Shown here: positions 1 to 8,515 of the stretch, piece after piece
How the letters are laid out: each line of letters opens with the position of its first letter
How positions within the stretch are numbered: the first letter of the stretch is position 1
Source: Hymenobacter aerilatus
GTDB lineage: Bacteria > Bacteroidota > Bacteroidia > Cytophagales > Hymenobacteraceae
Direction of reading: 5' to 3'
DNA length: 64,000 nucleotides
NCBI RefSeq assembly: GCF_022921095.1
Contig: NZ_CP095053.1
Span: forward strand, 1,158,501 to 1,222,500
Translations under genes and position numbers: made by a program
The notes under the pieces: model-generated
What the model saw: only the letters and a program-made list of their open reading frames with translations
Database searches by the model: none
What the model was told of the DNA's origin: nothing

Positions 1-513
1 ACAGCCAGCATCATCGAAAACACGGCCGGCAACCTGCTGCTCGAACCCAGCGGCCAAGGCAACGTGGGTATCAACCAGACCAATCCTACTTACCGCCTCG
101 ACGTGGGCGGTAGCATTTATGCTACGGGGGTTATCATCTCCTCCGATGCGCGCTTTAAAACTGACGTGCGCCCACTCACCGGCGCCCTGGCCGGGGCGCT
201 GGCCCTGCGCGGGGTGCGCTACCGCCTCAACGCGTTGGGCTTGAGCCGGGGCGGCGACGCGGGCCAGCAGGTGGGCTTGCTGGCGCAGGAGGTAGAGAAA
301 GTGTACCCCGAGCTGGTAAGCACGGATGCGCAGGGTTACAAAGCCGTCAACTACGCCCAGCTCACGCCTGTGCTACTGGAGGCCATTCGGGAGCTGGCGG
401 CCGAAGCCGCAACCCAACGTGCCCGCGCCATCCAGGCCGAAGCCACGCTTAGCAGCTTCGAGCAACGCTTGCGAGCCTTGGAAGCAGGCGCTGACCGTGC
501 TGCCGCTCACTAG
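1..513 (+). CDS. C-terminal part of a protein with an S74/tail-spike intramolecular chaperone domain
   Basis: The frame is open from base 1 to a TAG at 511-513, so this is the 3' part of a gene that begins outside the window. The visible 170 residues carry the repeat-like phrase GNVGI.QTNPTYRLDV.G, typical of Bacteroidota surface and fibre proteins. It is followed by SSDARFKTDVRPL...G.RYRL, QQVGLLAQEVEKVYPELV and YAQLTPVLLEAIREL, and ends in a helical Glu/Ala/Gln-rich tail. In the S74 family the S-D-.-R-.K-.I/V and GLLAQ-.-E motifs mark the trimeric intramolecular chaperone of tail spikes and related adhesins, which can cleave itself off. A secreted or surface fibre is inferred. The internal GTG at 64 is not a likely start. 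Confidence 0.85.
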   Translation, partial: TASIIENTAGNLLLEPSGQGNVGINQTNPTYRLDVGGSIYATGVIISSDARFKTDVRPLTGALAGALALRGVRYRLNALGLSRGGDAGQQVGLLAQEVEKVYPELVSTDAQGYKAVNYAQLTPVLLEAIRELAAEAATQRARAIQAEATLSSFEQRLRALEAGADRAAAH

Positions 514-544
514 CATCGAAACCGCAACCTCCTTCTGGATTGTC

Positions 545-1969
545 ATGAAACACTTTTTCTCTCTTTTGCTGGGGCTCTCTCCGCTGATGAGCCTGGCCCA
601 AACCCTGACCACCACCGGCGGCGCCGTGGTGACAGTGCAGGGCGGCGCTACGCTCTACGTAGCGGGCGGCGTGCAGCAGGCCAGCGGTAGCACCCTCACC
701 AATGCCGGTACCCTGCAGCTCACAGGTGATTTCACCAACGCGGGTACGCTCACCTCGCCGGGTACGCTGCTATTTAGCGGCAGCCAGGACCAGACCTTCG
801 CGCCTGGCTCGGCTACCGTGGCCTACCTCACGCTCCGCAACACCGGCGCCGCGGGCAGCAACCGCCTGTTCATCCCCGCCAATCTGACCATCACCTCCCT
901 GCTTACTCTTACTCAGGGCCTGGTGCGTACCCAGGGCGTTGGGGGCGGTGCGCCGCTCTACACCCTGCGCCTACCCAACGAGGCCAGCGTGGTAGGGGAG
1001 GAGGCGGGCCGCTACGTGCAGGGGCGTCTTCAGGTGACGCGCACGGCCGGTGTCGGCGCAATGGACTTCGCCAACGGCCTGGTGCTGAACGCAAACGGTC
1101 AGAACCTGGGAACCGTGACGGTGACGCGCACGGCGGGGCTGCAACTGGCCGGCGTCAGCTACGGCCAGAACGGGAGCGGTACCAGTAAGGGCATCGACCG
1201 GGTGTGGGAGGTAACGGCCGACCAGCCGCTCAACCCAGCCACTCCGGCCTCCGTTACGGTGAGCTGGGTGGCCGACGACGACCACGGGCTGACTATGCCC
1301 ACGACGGCACAACTCTGGCGCGCCGACCAAACCACGGGTCCGTGGGCGCCGCAGGGCGCGCCGGTTGGCGTCAGTGCCCGTTCGTTTACGGCCAGCGTGG
1401 CGCAGCTAGGCGTGCTCACCCTGAGCAATACCAACCAGCCCCTACCCGTGGAGCTGGTGCGCTTCACAGCCGAGCGCCGCGGCACCGCGGCGCTGCTACG
1501 GTGGAGCACGGTCTCGGAGGTGAACAACGACCGATTTGAGGTGGAAGTGAGCGAGGACGGGTACGCGTTTCGGCGGATTGGGCAGGTGTCGGGCCACGGC
1601 ACGAGCAGCCTGCCCCACGAGTACCAACTGCTGGATCCGACCCTGGCGCAGTATGGGGCAGCGCAGGTGTACTACCGCCTGCGCCAGGTAGACCACGATG
1701 GCACAGCCCACTTCTCGCCCGTGCGCACCGTGGTTGTCAGCGGGCAGCCGGAACTGGCGCTATTTCCAAACCCCACCAGTCAGGCTACTACCCTAACGGG
1801 TGCCCTACCCGGAGCCGTGGTGAGCGTGTATGATGCCACGGGTCGGCTGGTGCATTCGGGCACCGTCGATGCGGCTGGCTCGGCCCAGTTACGCCTGCCG
1901 GCTGGCAGCGCCACGGGCGTATACCTGGTACGAACCGGCCCGCATGCCCTACGCCTGATAGTGCAATAG
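545..1969 (+). CDS. Secreted protein with a type IX secretion (Por) C-terminal sorting domain
   Basis: The protein has 474 residues. The ATG at 545 is chosen because it opens a clean signal peptide (MKHFFSLLLGLSPLMSLAQ) and lies just after the preceding stop; the same frame extends upstream to 326 without any signal peptide. Residues about 20-350 are Thr/Gly/Ala-rich and beta-prone, with repeated GTLTNAGTL-like units. Residues about 370-390 have LPVELVRFTAERRG and LLRWSTVSEVNNDRFEVEVS, a common Ig-like module in Cytophagales. The last ~80 residues (LALFPNPTSQ..., VSVYDATGRLV, GVYLVR) form a T9SS type A sorting domain. It is predicted to be exported through T9SS and attached to the cell surface. 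Its ligand cannot be read from the sequence. Confidence 0.88.
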   Translation: MKHFFSLLLGLSPLMSLAQTLTTTGGAVVTVQGGATLYVAGGVQQASGSTLTNAGTLQLTGDFTNAGTLTSPGTLLFSGSQDQTFAPGSATVAYLTLRNTGAAGSNRLFIPANLTITSLLTLTQGLVRTQGVGGGAPLYTLRLPNEASVVGEEAGRYVQGRLQVTRTAGVGAMDFANGLVLNANGQNLGTVTVTRTAGLQLAGVSYGQNGSGTSKGIDRVWEVTADQPLNPATPASVTVSWVADDDHGLTMPTTAQLWRADQTTGPWAPQGAPVGVSARSFTASVAQLGVLTLSNTNQPLPVELVRFTAERRGTAALLRWSTVSEVNNDRFEVEVSEDGYAFRRIGQVSGHGTSSLPHEYQLLDPTLAQYGAAQVYYRLRQVDHDGTAHFSPVRTVVVSGQPELALFPNPTSQATTLTGALPGAVVSVYDATGRLVHSGTVDAAGSAQLRLPAGSATGVYLVRTGPHALRLIVQ

Positions 1970-2066
1970 CTGCTGCATACGCTCTGTCATCCCCTGGTAG
2001 AGGAAGTGCCGGCTTAAACTTTTGGGCCATTTTCTACGAATAGCCTTATCATCCTACCCTGCATGT

Positions 2067-2597
2067 ATGCGCAATTTTCTGACCGGCTGGTGGGCTGTTG
2101 TTGTGGTAGGGCTACCGGCCTGTCAGGCGGCACCCGAGCCGCCGTGGCGACTAGTGCAGCGCCCCACCGACGAGGCCTGCGCCTACGTGTCGGCGGCAGG
2201 CGACACGGTTATTCCCTTTGGGCGCTACGATAGGAGCGTGACCGAACGGTTTGACCGCGTGGCTATTGTGCACCGGGTAGGGACGGGCTGGGTCGGCATC
2301 GACCGGCAGGAGCGGGTGCTTTTCCATCCCTACCTCTTCGACAATGGCCCCGACTACCCCGCCGAGGGCGTCCTGCGCATAGTGAATGCGGCGGGCCTGC
2401 TCGGCTACGCCGATACCGCCACCGGGCGGGTGGTGGTGCCGCCGCGCTACGAGGCCGCGTTTCCCTTCGAAAAGGGCCGGGCTAGGGTAGGACGGGGCTG
2501 CCATACGGAGCAGGCGGTTGAGCACTCGTACTGGACCTGTGCCACGTGGTCCTATATCAATCACCAAGGTCAGGCGCTGACCGATTCTATCCGTTGA
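2067..2597 (+). CDS. Small WG-repeat-like lipoprotein
   Basis: The protein has 176 residues. The start at 2067 gives a lipoprotein signal peptide with a lipobox around LPAC; the in-frame codons upstream to 2022 add nothing like a signal. The mature part contains short units of the WG/KWG type (GWVGIDRQERVLFHPYLFDNG, then LLGYADTATGRVVVPPRYEAAFPFEKGRARVG), in which a Trp/Gly core is followed by an instruction-like 'I.P.ydea..F.eGlA.V' strand. Such repeats are common in secreted Bacteroidota proteins of unknown role. The TGA stop overlaps the start of the next gene (TGATG), suggesting translational coupling. Confidence 0.7.
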   Translation: MRNFLTGWWAVVVVGLPACQAAPEPPWRLVQRPTDEACAYVSAAGDTVIPFGRYDRSVTERFDRVAIVHRVGTGWVGIDRQERVLFHPYLFDNGPDYPAEGVLRIVNAAGLLGYADTATGRVVVPPRYEAAFPFEKGRARVGRGCHTEQAVEHSYWTCATWSYINHQGQALTDSIR

Positions 2598-3223
2598 TGA
2601 TGCGTGTAGCTTTCTTCCTGATTACGTTTTCCTTCGTGACGGCATCGGCGCATGGGCAGGTGCAAGTCAAGCCGTTGGCGCCGGCTGCCGTGCCGGCTAC
2701 CCTGAAGCGCACTGGCCGCGTGGTGCAGGCCCTGCGCTACACCGACCGCACCGGCACCTACACCGTGCTGGCCACCCAAACCGGCGCCCGGCCCGACCCC
2801 GCCGCCAAGGACACCGACGATGCCCAACGCGCCGACCTCTACGCCTACCACTACTCGGCCAGCGGCGCGCCTACCTGGCAGGTGCACGACTTCGTGGAAG
2901 AATGTCCGCTGGATATCGGCGCGGAGTTTCGCCCGAAAGGCCTCACCGTGACGGACCTCGACCAGGATGGCACGGCCGAAATCTGGCTCGTGTACCGCAC
3001 CGTGTGCCGTGGCGACGTAAGCCCCAGCACCCAGAAGATTATCCTGTACGAAGGCTCGCGCAAGTATGCCGTGCGCGGTACCAGCCGCATTGCGCTGGGC
3101 GGGGGGCAGTTTGATGGCGGCACCTACACCTTCGATGCGGCCTGGAAAACCGCTCCGGCTGCCTTCCGCCAGCACGCCGAGCAGCTATGGAAACAGCACC
3201 TCACGGAGAAGGTAGGGGAATAA
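2597..3223 (+). CDS. Secreted protein resembling the M949_RS01915 family
   Basis: The protein has 208 residues. The start at 2597 overlaps the upstream stop by one base; a second ATG follows immediately at 2600. The N-terminus is a signal peptide (MMRVAFFLITFSFVTASAHGQ). The middle has LRYTDRTGTYTVLATQTG, then DLDQDGTAEIWLVYRTVCRGDVSP and ILYEGSRKYAVRGTSRI. The Asp-rich loop DLDQDGTAEI resembles a calcium-binding FG-GAP/VCBS loop. From memory this architecture is found in a Bacteroidota family labelled 'M949_RS01915 family surface polysaccharide biosynthesis protein'. That name is weakly grounded, so no function is asserted. It is probably co-transcribed with the lipoprotein upstream. Confidence 0.7.
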   Translation: MMRVAFFLITFSFVTASAHGQVQVKPLAPAAVPATLKRTGRVVQALRYTDRTGTYTVLATQTGARPDPAAKDTDDAQRADLYAYHYSASGAPTWQVHDFVEECPLDIGAEFRPKGLTVTDLDQDGTAEIWLVYRTVCRGDVSPSTQKIILYEGSRKYAVRGTSRIALGGGQFDGGTYTFDAAWKTAPAAFRQHAEQLWKQHLTEKVGE

Positions 3224-3249
3224 GGCAGGCGCTATCGGCACAACTTATT

Positions 3250-3861
3250 ATGACAGTTCTTGGTACGATGTCTCCTCGACTAACTCCGATTTGCGCCTCC
3301 CTAAGAAGCAGACGCCTGGCGTGGTCGTTGCTGGCCGTAGCCAGTGTAGTGGGCTGCACCCACCAGCCCGACGCTGCTACTCCGCTCGCCACCCGCCCTA
3401 CCCTGGCCCCACTCGCTACCGCAACCTACGCCGGCGAATACCGCTGGGGCCGGCCCGAAGCCGACGAGTCGGGCGGCATTCTGATAGTCTATCCGGAATC
3501 CGACTCGACGGTTCTTTTTCAGGTGGATGCCAACGATGGTCCCCCGGCATACCACTTGGTGAGCGTGATGGGGCGCGCCACGCTGCGCCACGACACGGCG
3601 TACTACTTCGTTAAGGCGCCCGGAGACGAGCAAGGCTGCCAGCTGCGCTTGGCTTTTGCGCCTACAGCCGCTACCGTAATCAGCGTGCGGGGCTACACGG
3701 AGGACTGCCTGTTTGGCAGCAGCTTCACACCCGACGAAACCTACCGGCGCGTGAGCCGCCAAGTGCCCACCTACGTACTCGATAGTGCCGGCGACACGTT
3801 GCGCTTTGCTCAGCTGCCGCCTGAGCAACTGCAATACGCGCAGCATCTAACCCGCCGGTAG
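3250..3861 (+). CDS. Hypothetical lipoprotein
   Basis: The protein is about 200 residues from the ATG at 3250; an ATG at 3268 gives an equally good lipoprotein signal. The hydrophobic stretch LAWSLLAVASVVGC ends in a lipobox Cys. The mature part begins with a Pro/Thr linker and then an ATYAGEYRWGRPEADESGGILIVYPE segment. The fold looks beta-rich, with two Cys pairs that could form disulphides (GCQLRLAF and EDCLFGS). I recognise no family. It lies 27 bases after the preceding gene in the same direction and is probably part of the same transcript of small envelope proteins. Confidence 0.65.
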   Translation: MTVLGTMSPRLTPICASLRSRRLAWSLLAVASVVGCTHQPDAATPLATRPTLAPLATATYAGEYRWGRPEADESGGILIVYPESDSTVLFQVDANDGPPAYHLVSVMGRATLRHDTAYYFVKAPGDEQGCQLRLAFAPTAATVISVRGYTEDCLFGSSFTPDETYRRVSRQVPTYVLDSAGDTLRFAQLPPEQLQYAQHLTRR

Positions 3862-3883
3862 CGGCTGCCCCTCATTCAGTAGT

Positions 3884-4162
3884 ATGACCATCGCCAGTTG
3901 TTTTGCCTGTGGTGAGTTTAAAGTGGGCGCCTTCACGCCTTGCCCGGCGTGTGGCAACGCGCCCGCCACGCTGGAGCAAGAAGCGCAGTCTTTGGCCCTC
4001 ACTGACCACTATCTTGCGCCCGAGGAGCTGGAGCACGTGCGCCAGCAGGCCGCCGTCGGCCAGCCCATCCACATCGACCCTGTTTTCTACGAGCAACTGC
4101 TCCAAACCCTCCGCGACGAGCGCACGGCCCGCGCCAACCGTCCCTGGTGGAAGTTTTGGTGA
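3884..4162 (+). CDS. Small zinc-ribbon protein
   Basis: The protein has 92 residues with an N-terminal CFACGEFKVGAFTPCPACG motif, that is two CxxC knuckles 12 residues apart, expected to bind one zinc. The remainder is helical and charged and ends in the basic/aromatic RPWWKFW. There is no signal peptide or membrane segment. Two longer proteins with N-terminal zinc ribbons lie at 13.4-16.1 kb, but their ribbons are not obviously homologous beyond the knuckles. The role is unknown. Confidence 0.65.
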   Translation: MTIASCFACGEFKVGAFTPCPACGNAPATLEQEAQSLALTDHYLAPEELEHVRQQAAVGQPIHIDPVFYEQLLQTLRDERTARANRPWWKFW

Positions 4163-4189
4163 GCACGTCGCCCATTTTACGCTGCCGCC

Positions 4190-4903
4190 ATGCCCCGCCG
4201 TCCGCCTACCCCGCCTGCCCCCCGGCCTACCCTGCGTAGTCAGGTTGTTATCAATCCGCTTGGTCTGTGGGCTGGGGGCATGTTTGGGCTGGGCGTATTG
4301 CTGCTGTTGATAGCCGCTCTGAAAGCAGCGGCGGGCAACGAGCAGCGGGCCGTTACGGCCGGGCTGCTGGGCCTAGTGCTATTGCTACTGACGTGGCGCC
4401 GGGTGGCCCGCCGCAACTGCCCCATGTTGCTGACCAGCAGCGCCGATGCCTTGCACCTGGAGCCCGCCAACCACCGCCGCGCGCACGGTCTCAGGGCCGA
4501 AACCATTCCGCTCGCCAGCATCGTGGCGTATGCCCACTGGCTTCGGGTGCTTCGGTTTCGGGCGTTTGCGCAGTACCACCTGCGCCTGGAGCTAGCCGAT
4601 GGCCGGGTGCTGCACCTCGCCGACCAGCCCCGCTCCGCTGCCGATGACCCTACCGGGACCGTGCGCCTAGATGCGGTGGCCCGGCGCCTGGCGCGCCGAG
4701 GCAAAGCGGGGCCTCGCCGGCGTCAATCCTTCTACCTCACCCAAACGGCCCGAGCGCTACTGTGGGGCAGCTGGGGCGCTGTAGCGGCCGGCCTGGCTCT
4801 GGTAGGACTAGGCCAGGATATGGGGCTCTTTCTGGTAGTGCCGGGCGCAACCTACTGGGCACTGTATTCCCTGGGCCGTGGCTCGGCGGAAATCACGGCC
4901 TAA
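4190..4903 (+). CDS. Integral membrane protein, unknown
   Basis: The protein has 237 residues. A Pro-rich cytoplasmic start is followed by two hydrophobic segments near residues 25-65 (LGLWAGGMFGLGVLLLLIAAL and AVTAGLLGLVLLLLTW). A soluble PH-like stretch of about 100 residues comes next (LTSSADALHLEP..., IPLASIVAYAHW, LADGRVLHLADQPR), then two more hydrophobic segments near 185-225. A bacterial PH-like domain between membrane hairpins is a guess from the strand pattern. It starts 27 bases after the zinc-ribbon gene. Confidence 0.6.
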   Translation: MPRRPPTPPAPRPTLRSQVVINPLGLWAGGMFGLGVLLLLIAALKAAAGNEQRAVTAGLLGLVLLLLTWRRVARRNCPMLLTSSADALHLEPANHRRAHGLRAETIPLASIVAYAHWLRVLRFRAFAQYHLRLELADGRVLHLADQPRSAADDPTGTVRLDAVARRLARRGKAGPRRRQSFYLTQTARALLWGSWGAVAAGLALVGLGQDMGLFLVVPGATYWALYSLGRGSAEITA

Positions 4904-4963
4904 GGGAAGAAGCGGGCAGGTAACCTGTTCCGAGGGTACTGTTTTGCAGGTTGTTGGTCGGTT

Positions 4964-5251
4964 TCAGTCGCCAAGTCGCGCGGTGGCATCGCGGGCAACG
5001 TATCCCAGCATGTAGTGCTCGGCATCGCGGTACTCTGGTTTTGGCATACTGGCCAGCCACTCATGACCGGCGGCCAGGGCTTGCTCATACGCCGTGTTGT
5101 TATCTTCACCGGAAGCCGAGAAGACGTTGCCGTGCACTTCCAGCTCCGTGCCGTTGGGTAGGGTTTCGTAGGCGCGCAGGCGCCAGCCGCCTAGCTCACC
5201 CGACCGCGGCCGCACGGTGAACCGGTAGGGGCCTCTGATTTCCTCTGTCAT
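4964..5251 (-). CDS. Small conserved-looking hypothetical protein
   Basis: The protein has 95 residues starting at MTEEIRGPYRF. The ATG at 5251 is preferred over an in-frame ATG at 5362, because the upstream 37 codons read as non-coding and carry no signal. The protein is soluble and beta-rich, with YRFTVRPRSGELGGWRLRAYE. A closing segment HEWLASMPKPEYRDAEHYMLGYVA follows. It lies 119 bases downstream of the DUF4132 gene on the same strand, so it could be the last gene of that cluster, but nothing in the sequence links the functions. No family recognised. Confidence 0.6.
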   Translation of the reverse strand: MTEEIRGPYRFTVRPRSGELGGWRLRAYETLPNGTELEVHGNVFSASGEDNNTAYEQALAAGHEWLASMPKPEYRDAEHYMLGYVARDATARLGD

Positions 5252-5370
5252 AATAGCGTTTTTGTATGTTGTAAAGTAAACAAAAGCCGTGTGTGGAGCT
5301 ATCAAGCAGCGGCTTGCTTCAGTAAGCTCAACAGGACTCCATATCCTAGAGATGATGAGCAACTACGGGC

Positions 5371-7959
5371 CTATAGCTGCCGCAAAATGGTTTGGTCGGT
5401 AATCTTATCATCGTCCATGAGCAGAAGGGCTTTGCTGAGGATGATGGAGAGTACGGCGTCGCCCTCAAAGGGTAGGAACACGTCGGTGGCGCCCGGTTTT
5501 TTGCTGGTGCGGTCGGGTACGATGCACAGGTATTGGTCATTGGGCTCCATGAGAATATTGCCCGAGCCCAGGTGAATCTTGTAGACGTGGCGGTGGCCCT
5601 TCACCACCAAGAAGTTGCCCTTGATTTCGCTCACTTTCCCAATTTTCAGGCGCGGTACCAGCCGTTGTAGGGCCAGCTTGCGGGTTTTGGCCACTTCGCT
5701 CAGGTCGCCAAAGGAGTAGCTCTCCCAGTAGTTGCGGTACTGGGCCAGGCCGCCGTTGTCGCGCCACTGTGGATCGTTGCCCACTGAGGCCACGCCTACG
5801 AACAGGTCCACGTCGCGCATCACCTCCGAGAAGGGTAGGGGCGGCACTTCGGGCAGCGGCACGGGCTCGTTCTGGCGCACAAAACGCACTTGGTCGGTGC
5901 TAACGTAATTGTAAATACCAGTGTCGTTCCACTCGCCATCGGCGTGCACCTCGCTTACCCAGAACTCGGCGGCGAGGTCGTGGGTAGGGAGCAGCAGGGT
6001 AGCAATTTCGGAGTCGTAACCTTTGTCGTAGGCGCCGAGCAAACTGTAGCGCCAGCCGCGTAGCTTGGCTAAGCTATTGAACTGGTGCTGTTTGAGGATG
6101 TGCGCGGCCATACGGTTGGAGTAGGTGCGGGTGCGCTCCTCGGGTGGCGTGAGCAGGTACACCTCTCGGAACGCCTGCTTTAGCGGCTGACGCAACTGCT
6201 TGTCTTCCAGCAACTGCCGCCAAGCCAGTACCTCGTCGGTGGGGGCCAGCACGGGGTGCCAGAGCTGCACCTGCGTGTCGGGGGTAGGGATGGGCACGGG
6301 CTGCCCGTGCGCGTCCTGCCAGGTGTCGTGCTGAAACAGCGCGTCTCGCGTGGTGCCATCGGGGTAGTGCAGCCGCCAAATGAGGGGCCGAGCCAGCAAA
6401 CTCATCAGGCCATGCTGGAAATAATACTGCTCGAACCAGGGCCATGGAATCCGGCGCTCCTCCACGAAGCTGCGGTCGAGCCGGTCGCGCTGGGTGGTGT
6501 AGGTTTGCTGGGCCTGCGTTTGGGCGGCTTTTAGCTCCTTTAGCTCGTCGGCGTGGGTAGCTTTGAGGGCCGTGGGGGCGCTTTTCAACGGCTTGTCGGC
6601 TTTCTGCCACTGCACATCGGCTTTGCCATCGGTGAGGGTAAGGGTAGCGGTGTAGTCGCCCAGCGTCTCTACTAGCCGGCCGCCTTCCAGCCCAAAATTG
6701 GGCACGGCCATGTCCTCAATCTCGGCCGGGCTCACACCCAGTTTCACGGATTCCTGCGCAATGTGGCGGGCAATCAGCTCCTGGGTATTGGTCTGGCGGA
6801 TTTTGGAGCGCACCCGCGCCAGCGCTGCCACGCCGGGCAGGCCGTTCTGCGACAGGGCCAGCAAACAGGCATTGCCCAAGCCAGCGGCCAGCGGACCCTT
6901 GCCCGGAATTTTGCGGAAGCACTTGGCCGCCAGTGCCGTCAGCAGTTCCAGCATAGTGGCGTCAGCCAGCGGTTGAAGGGTCCAGATCAAGCCCTTGGCA
7001 ACAGTGGCGTTGGCGTCCGTGAGGAAGTCCCAGGAGGAATAGGTGTAGGTACGACCATCGCCGTAATCGTGCGTGTGTGTCTGCTCCGTTACGGGCGTAG
7101 CAACCAGCAATTGGAGCCACGCCTGGCCTTGAGTACGAACGGTATCGGAGCCTATGGCGGTGGTGGCAGCGTCTAGTTCCTGGCGCAGTTTGGCAGTAGG
7201 CTGGGAGGCGGTGGCTTTTTGCCAACGTTGCAGCAGGCCCAGCCACGCGGCGGTTTTTGGGTTGGTGCGGTCCAAATCAGCCACAAACTGGCCGAGCGCC
7301 TGGCCCAGTGGGTCGCCATCGGCAAATACCACAACGGGCAGCATATCGTCGCCGGTGGCCTGGCCCAGTATTTCCTGGGTTTTGAGGTGTATTTTCAGCA
7401 AGTCGTTGGCTTGACCGGCGGTATGGTCGCGTAGCTGCCGCAAAAAAGTCAGCATCGGCTCGCCCAGGGGTCCGCGCTTCGCCAGCTTGGCTACCTGATG
7501 CAGGGTCAAAAGCACCGGGAAGGGGTAGAAGTGCAACGACACGTTGTCTGCATCGGTGAAATCGAGGCCGTAGCTGGCAAACAGGCGCAGGTATTCGGCT
7601 TCAGTAAGGCTGAGCGTAGTGCGCATCAGAGCCGTCAGCACCTCGCCCAGATCCCACCGGACGCGGTAGTTTTCTTCCCGGCTCACGCGGTTGATGGCCG
7701 TCGTCAGGGCCAGCACCAGCCGGCTTTGGTAGGCGGTATTTTGACGGCGTATCTTCTGGTAAGCTGGCAACTCGTTGAGCTTGGTGCCGTAGCGTTTGGC
7801 GAGCAGCTGGGGTAGCAGCTCTAGTAGTATGGGCTTCATCTCCACCGCTTCAGCGCTGGTATCGTCTAAAATAGCTGGGTTGAACTCTTCTTGCTTGGTG
7901 GTTGCCATAGGGGGAGTAGGAGACGTGAAAAAGGCCAGAAAACGGTCGAGCAGGCGCAT
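5371..7959 (-). CDS. DUF4132-family protein with DUF7737-like C-terminus
   Basis: The protein has 862 residues from the ATG at 7959; GTG 7962 and ATG 7908 (MATTKQEEFN) are alternatives. The first ~450 residues are alpha-helical, as expected for the helical region of MolR/DUF4132 proteins. Residues about 640-700 contain LRGWRYSLLGAYDKGYDSE and FWVSEVHADGEWNDTGIYNYVSTDQVRF. The last ~110 residues contain KIHLGSGNILMEPNDQYLCIV, which I recognise as the DUF7737 signature found behind DUF4132. No WGR domain, ATPase motif or nuclease motif is visible. The biochemical role of the family is not established. It is the fourth gene of a minus-strand cluster (SWIM, DUF6493-like, Gly-Gly protein, this gene), and its start lies three bases from the stop of the Gly-Gly gene. 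Confidence 0.82.
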   Translation of the reverse strand: MRLLDRFLAFFTSPTPPMATTKQEEFNPAILDDTSAEAVEMKPILLELLPQLLAKRYGTKLNELPAYQKIRRQNTAYQSRLVLALTTAINRVSREENYRVRWDLGEVLTALMRTTLSLTEAEYLRLFASYGLDFTDADNVSLHFYPFPVLLTLHQVAKLAKRGPLGEPMLTFLRQLRDHTAGQANDLLKIHLKTQEILGQATGDDMLPVVVFADGDPLGQALGQFVADLDRTNPKTAAWLGLLQRWQKATASQPTAKLRQELDAATTAIGSDTVRTQGQAWLQLLVATPVTEQTHTHDYGDGRTYTYSSWDFLTDANATVAKGLIWTLQPLADATMLELLTALAAKCFRKIPGKGPLAAGLGNACLLALSQNGLPGVAALARVRSKIRQTNTQELIARHIAQESVKLGVSPAEIEDMAVPNFGLEGGRLVETLGDYTATLTLTDGKADVQWQKADKPLKSAPTALKATHADELKELKAAQTQAQQTYTTQRDRLDRSFVEERRIPWPWFEQYYFQHGLMSLLARPLIWRLHYPDGTTRDALFQHDTWQDAHGQPVPIPTPDTQVQLWHPVLAPTDEVLAWRQLLEDKQLRQPLKQAFREVYLLTPPEERTRTYSNRMAAHILKQHQFNSLAKLRGWRYSLLGAYDKGYDSEIATLLLPTHDLAAEFWVSEVHADGEWNDTGIYNYVSTDQVRFVRQNEPVPLPEVPPLPFSEVMRDVDLFVGVASVGNDPQWRDNGGLAQYRNYWESYSFGDLSEVAKTRKLALQRLVPRLKIGKVSEIKGNFLVVKGHRHVYKIHLGSGNILMEPNDQYLCIVPDRTSKKPGATDVFLPFEGDAVLSIILSKALLLMDDDKITDQTILRQL

Positions 7960-7962
7960 CAC

Positions 7963-8355
7963 TCAGCCACCTACCAGCGGCGTGAGCTTCACGAAGCTGG
8001 CCGTCGCGCCCGCGCCCAGCCACACGTCTTCGTCTAGGCTCTCGGCCTGCCGGTCGTTCACCAGTACAAAGAATCCGTTTTGCTGAAACGCTTCCAGCGC
8101 TTTATATACTTGTTGCTCGGCATCAATGAGCTTGCGCGGGCGCAACTGATAGCCGTTCAGCACCCGTTCCGATTCGGTGGGCTGAATCAGACCCTGAAAC
8201 GTACCGCTTTGCCGCTCGTTGTAGGCCGTCACTTCGTCGTGCACGCGGCGGGTTATCAGCTCGCGCACCGTAAGGGTTTCTTGCGCAATTTCCAGCTCCA
8301 GCCGGTGCAGCACGTTGCCACTGGCGGTTTCGTCGAGGATGGTGAGTAGGGGCAT
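7963..8355 (-). CDS. Small protein with ubiquitin-like C-terminal half and terminal Gly-Gly
   Basis: The protein has 130 residues. It opens with two predicted strands (LLTILDETASG and LHRLELEIAQETLTV) followed by a helix (RELITRRVHDEVTAY), the beta-beta-alpha start of a beta-grasp fold. After a ~45-residue insertion it closes with FFVLVNDRQ, SLDEDVWLGAG and ATASFVKLTPLVGG. That tail can be laid almost without gaps on the last 34 residues of ubiquitin (LIFAGKQ, TLSDYNI, STLHLVLRLRGG). The final two residues are Gly-Gly directly before the TGA. Ubiquitin-like function is inferred only: no E1, E2 or deubiquitinase gene is in the window. The tight junction with the DUF4132 gene indicates joint expression. 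An alternative is a structural subunit whose buried C-terminus happens to end in Gly-Gly. Confidence 0.75.
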   Translation of the reverse strand: MPLLTILDETASGNVLHRLELEIAQETLTVRELITRRVHDEVTAYNERQSGTFQGLIQPTESERVLNGYQLRPRKLIDAEQQVYKALEAFQQNGFFVLVNDRQAESLDEDVWLGAGATASFVKLTPLVGG

Positions 8356-8515
8356 AGGTAGGGGTTGATGGGACGTGAACTGTCGAACAATATGCTACTT
8401 CTGGCGCTCAACAAGGTACGTGATTCGGGGTAGGGAAGGGCGTATCAATACAGGGAACAGCCCTGCTCAAGGTCGAGAGCAAGCGCTGCATTTCGCCAGC
8501 GTTGTAGCGCCACTG

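Noticed and set aside
326..544. Upstream extension of the T9SS cargo gene to 326
   Set aside because: It overlaps the S74-domain gene and gives no signal peptide; the ATG at 545 starts a proper one.
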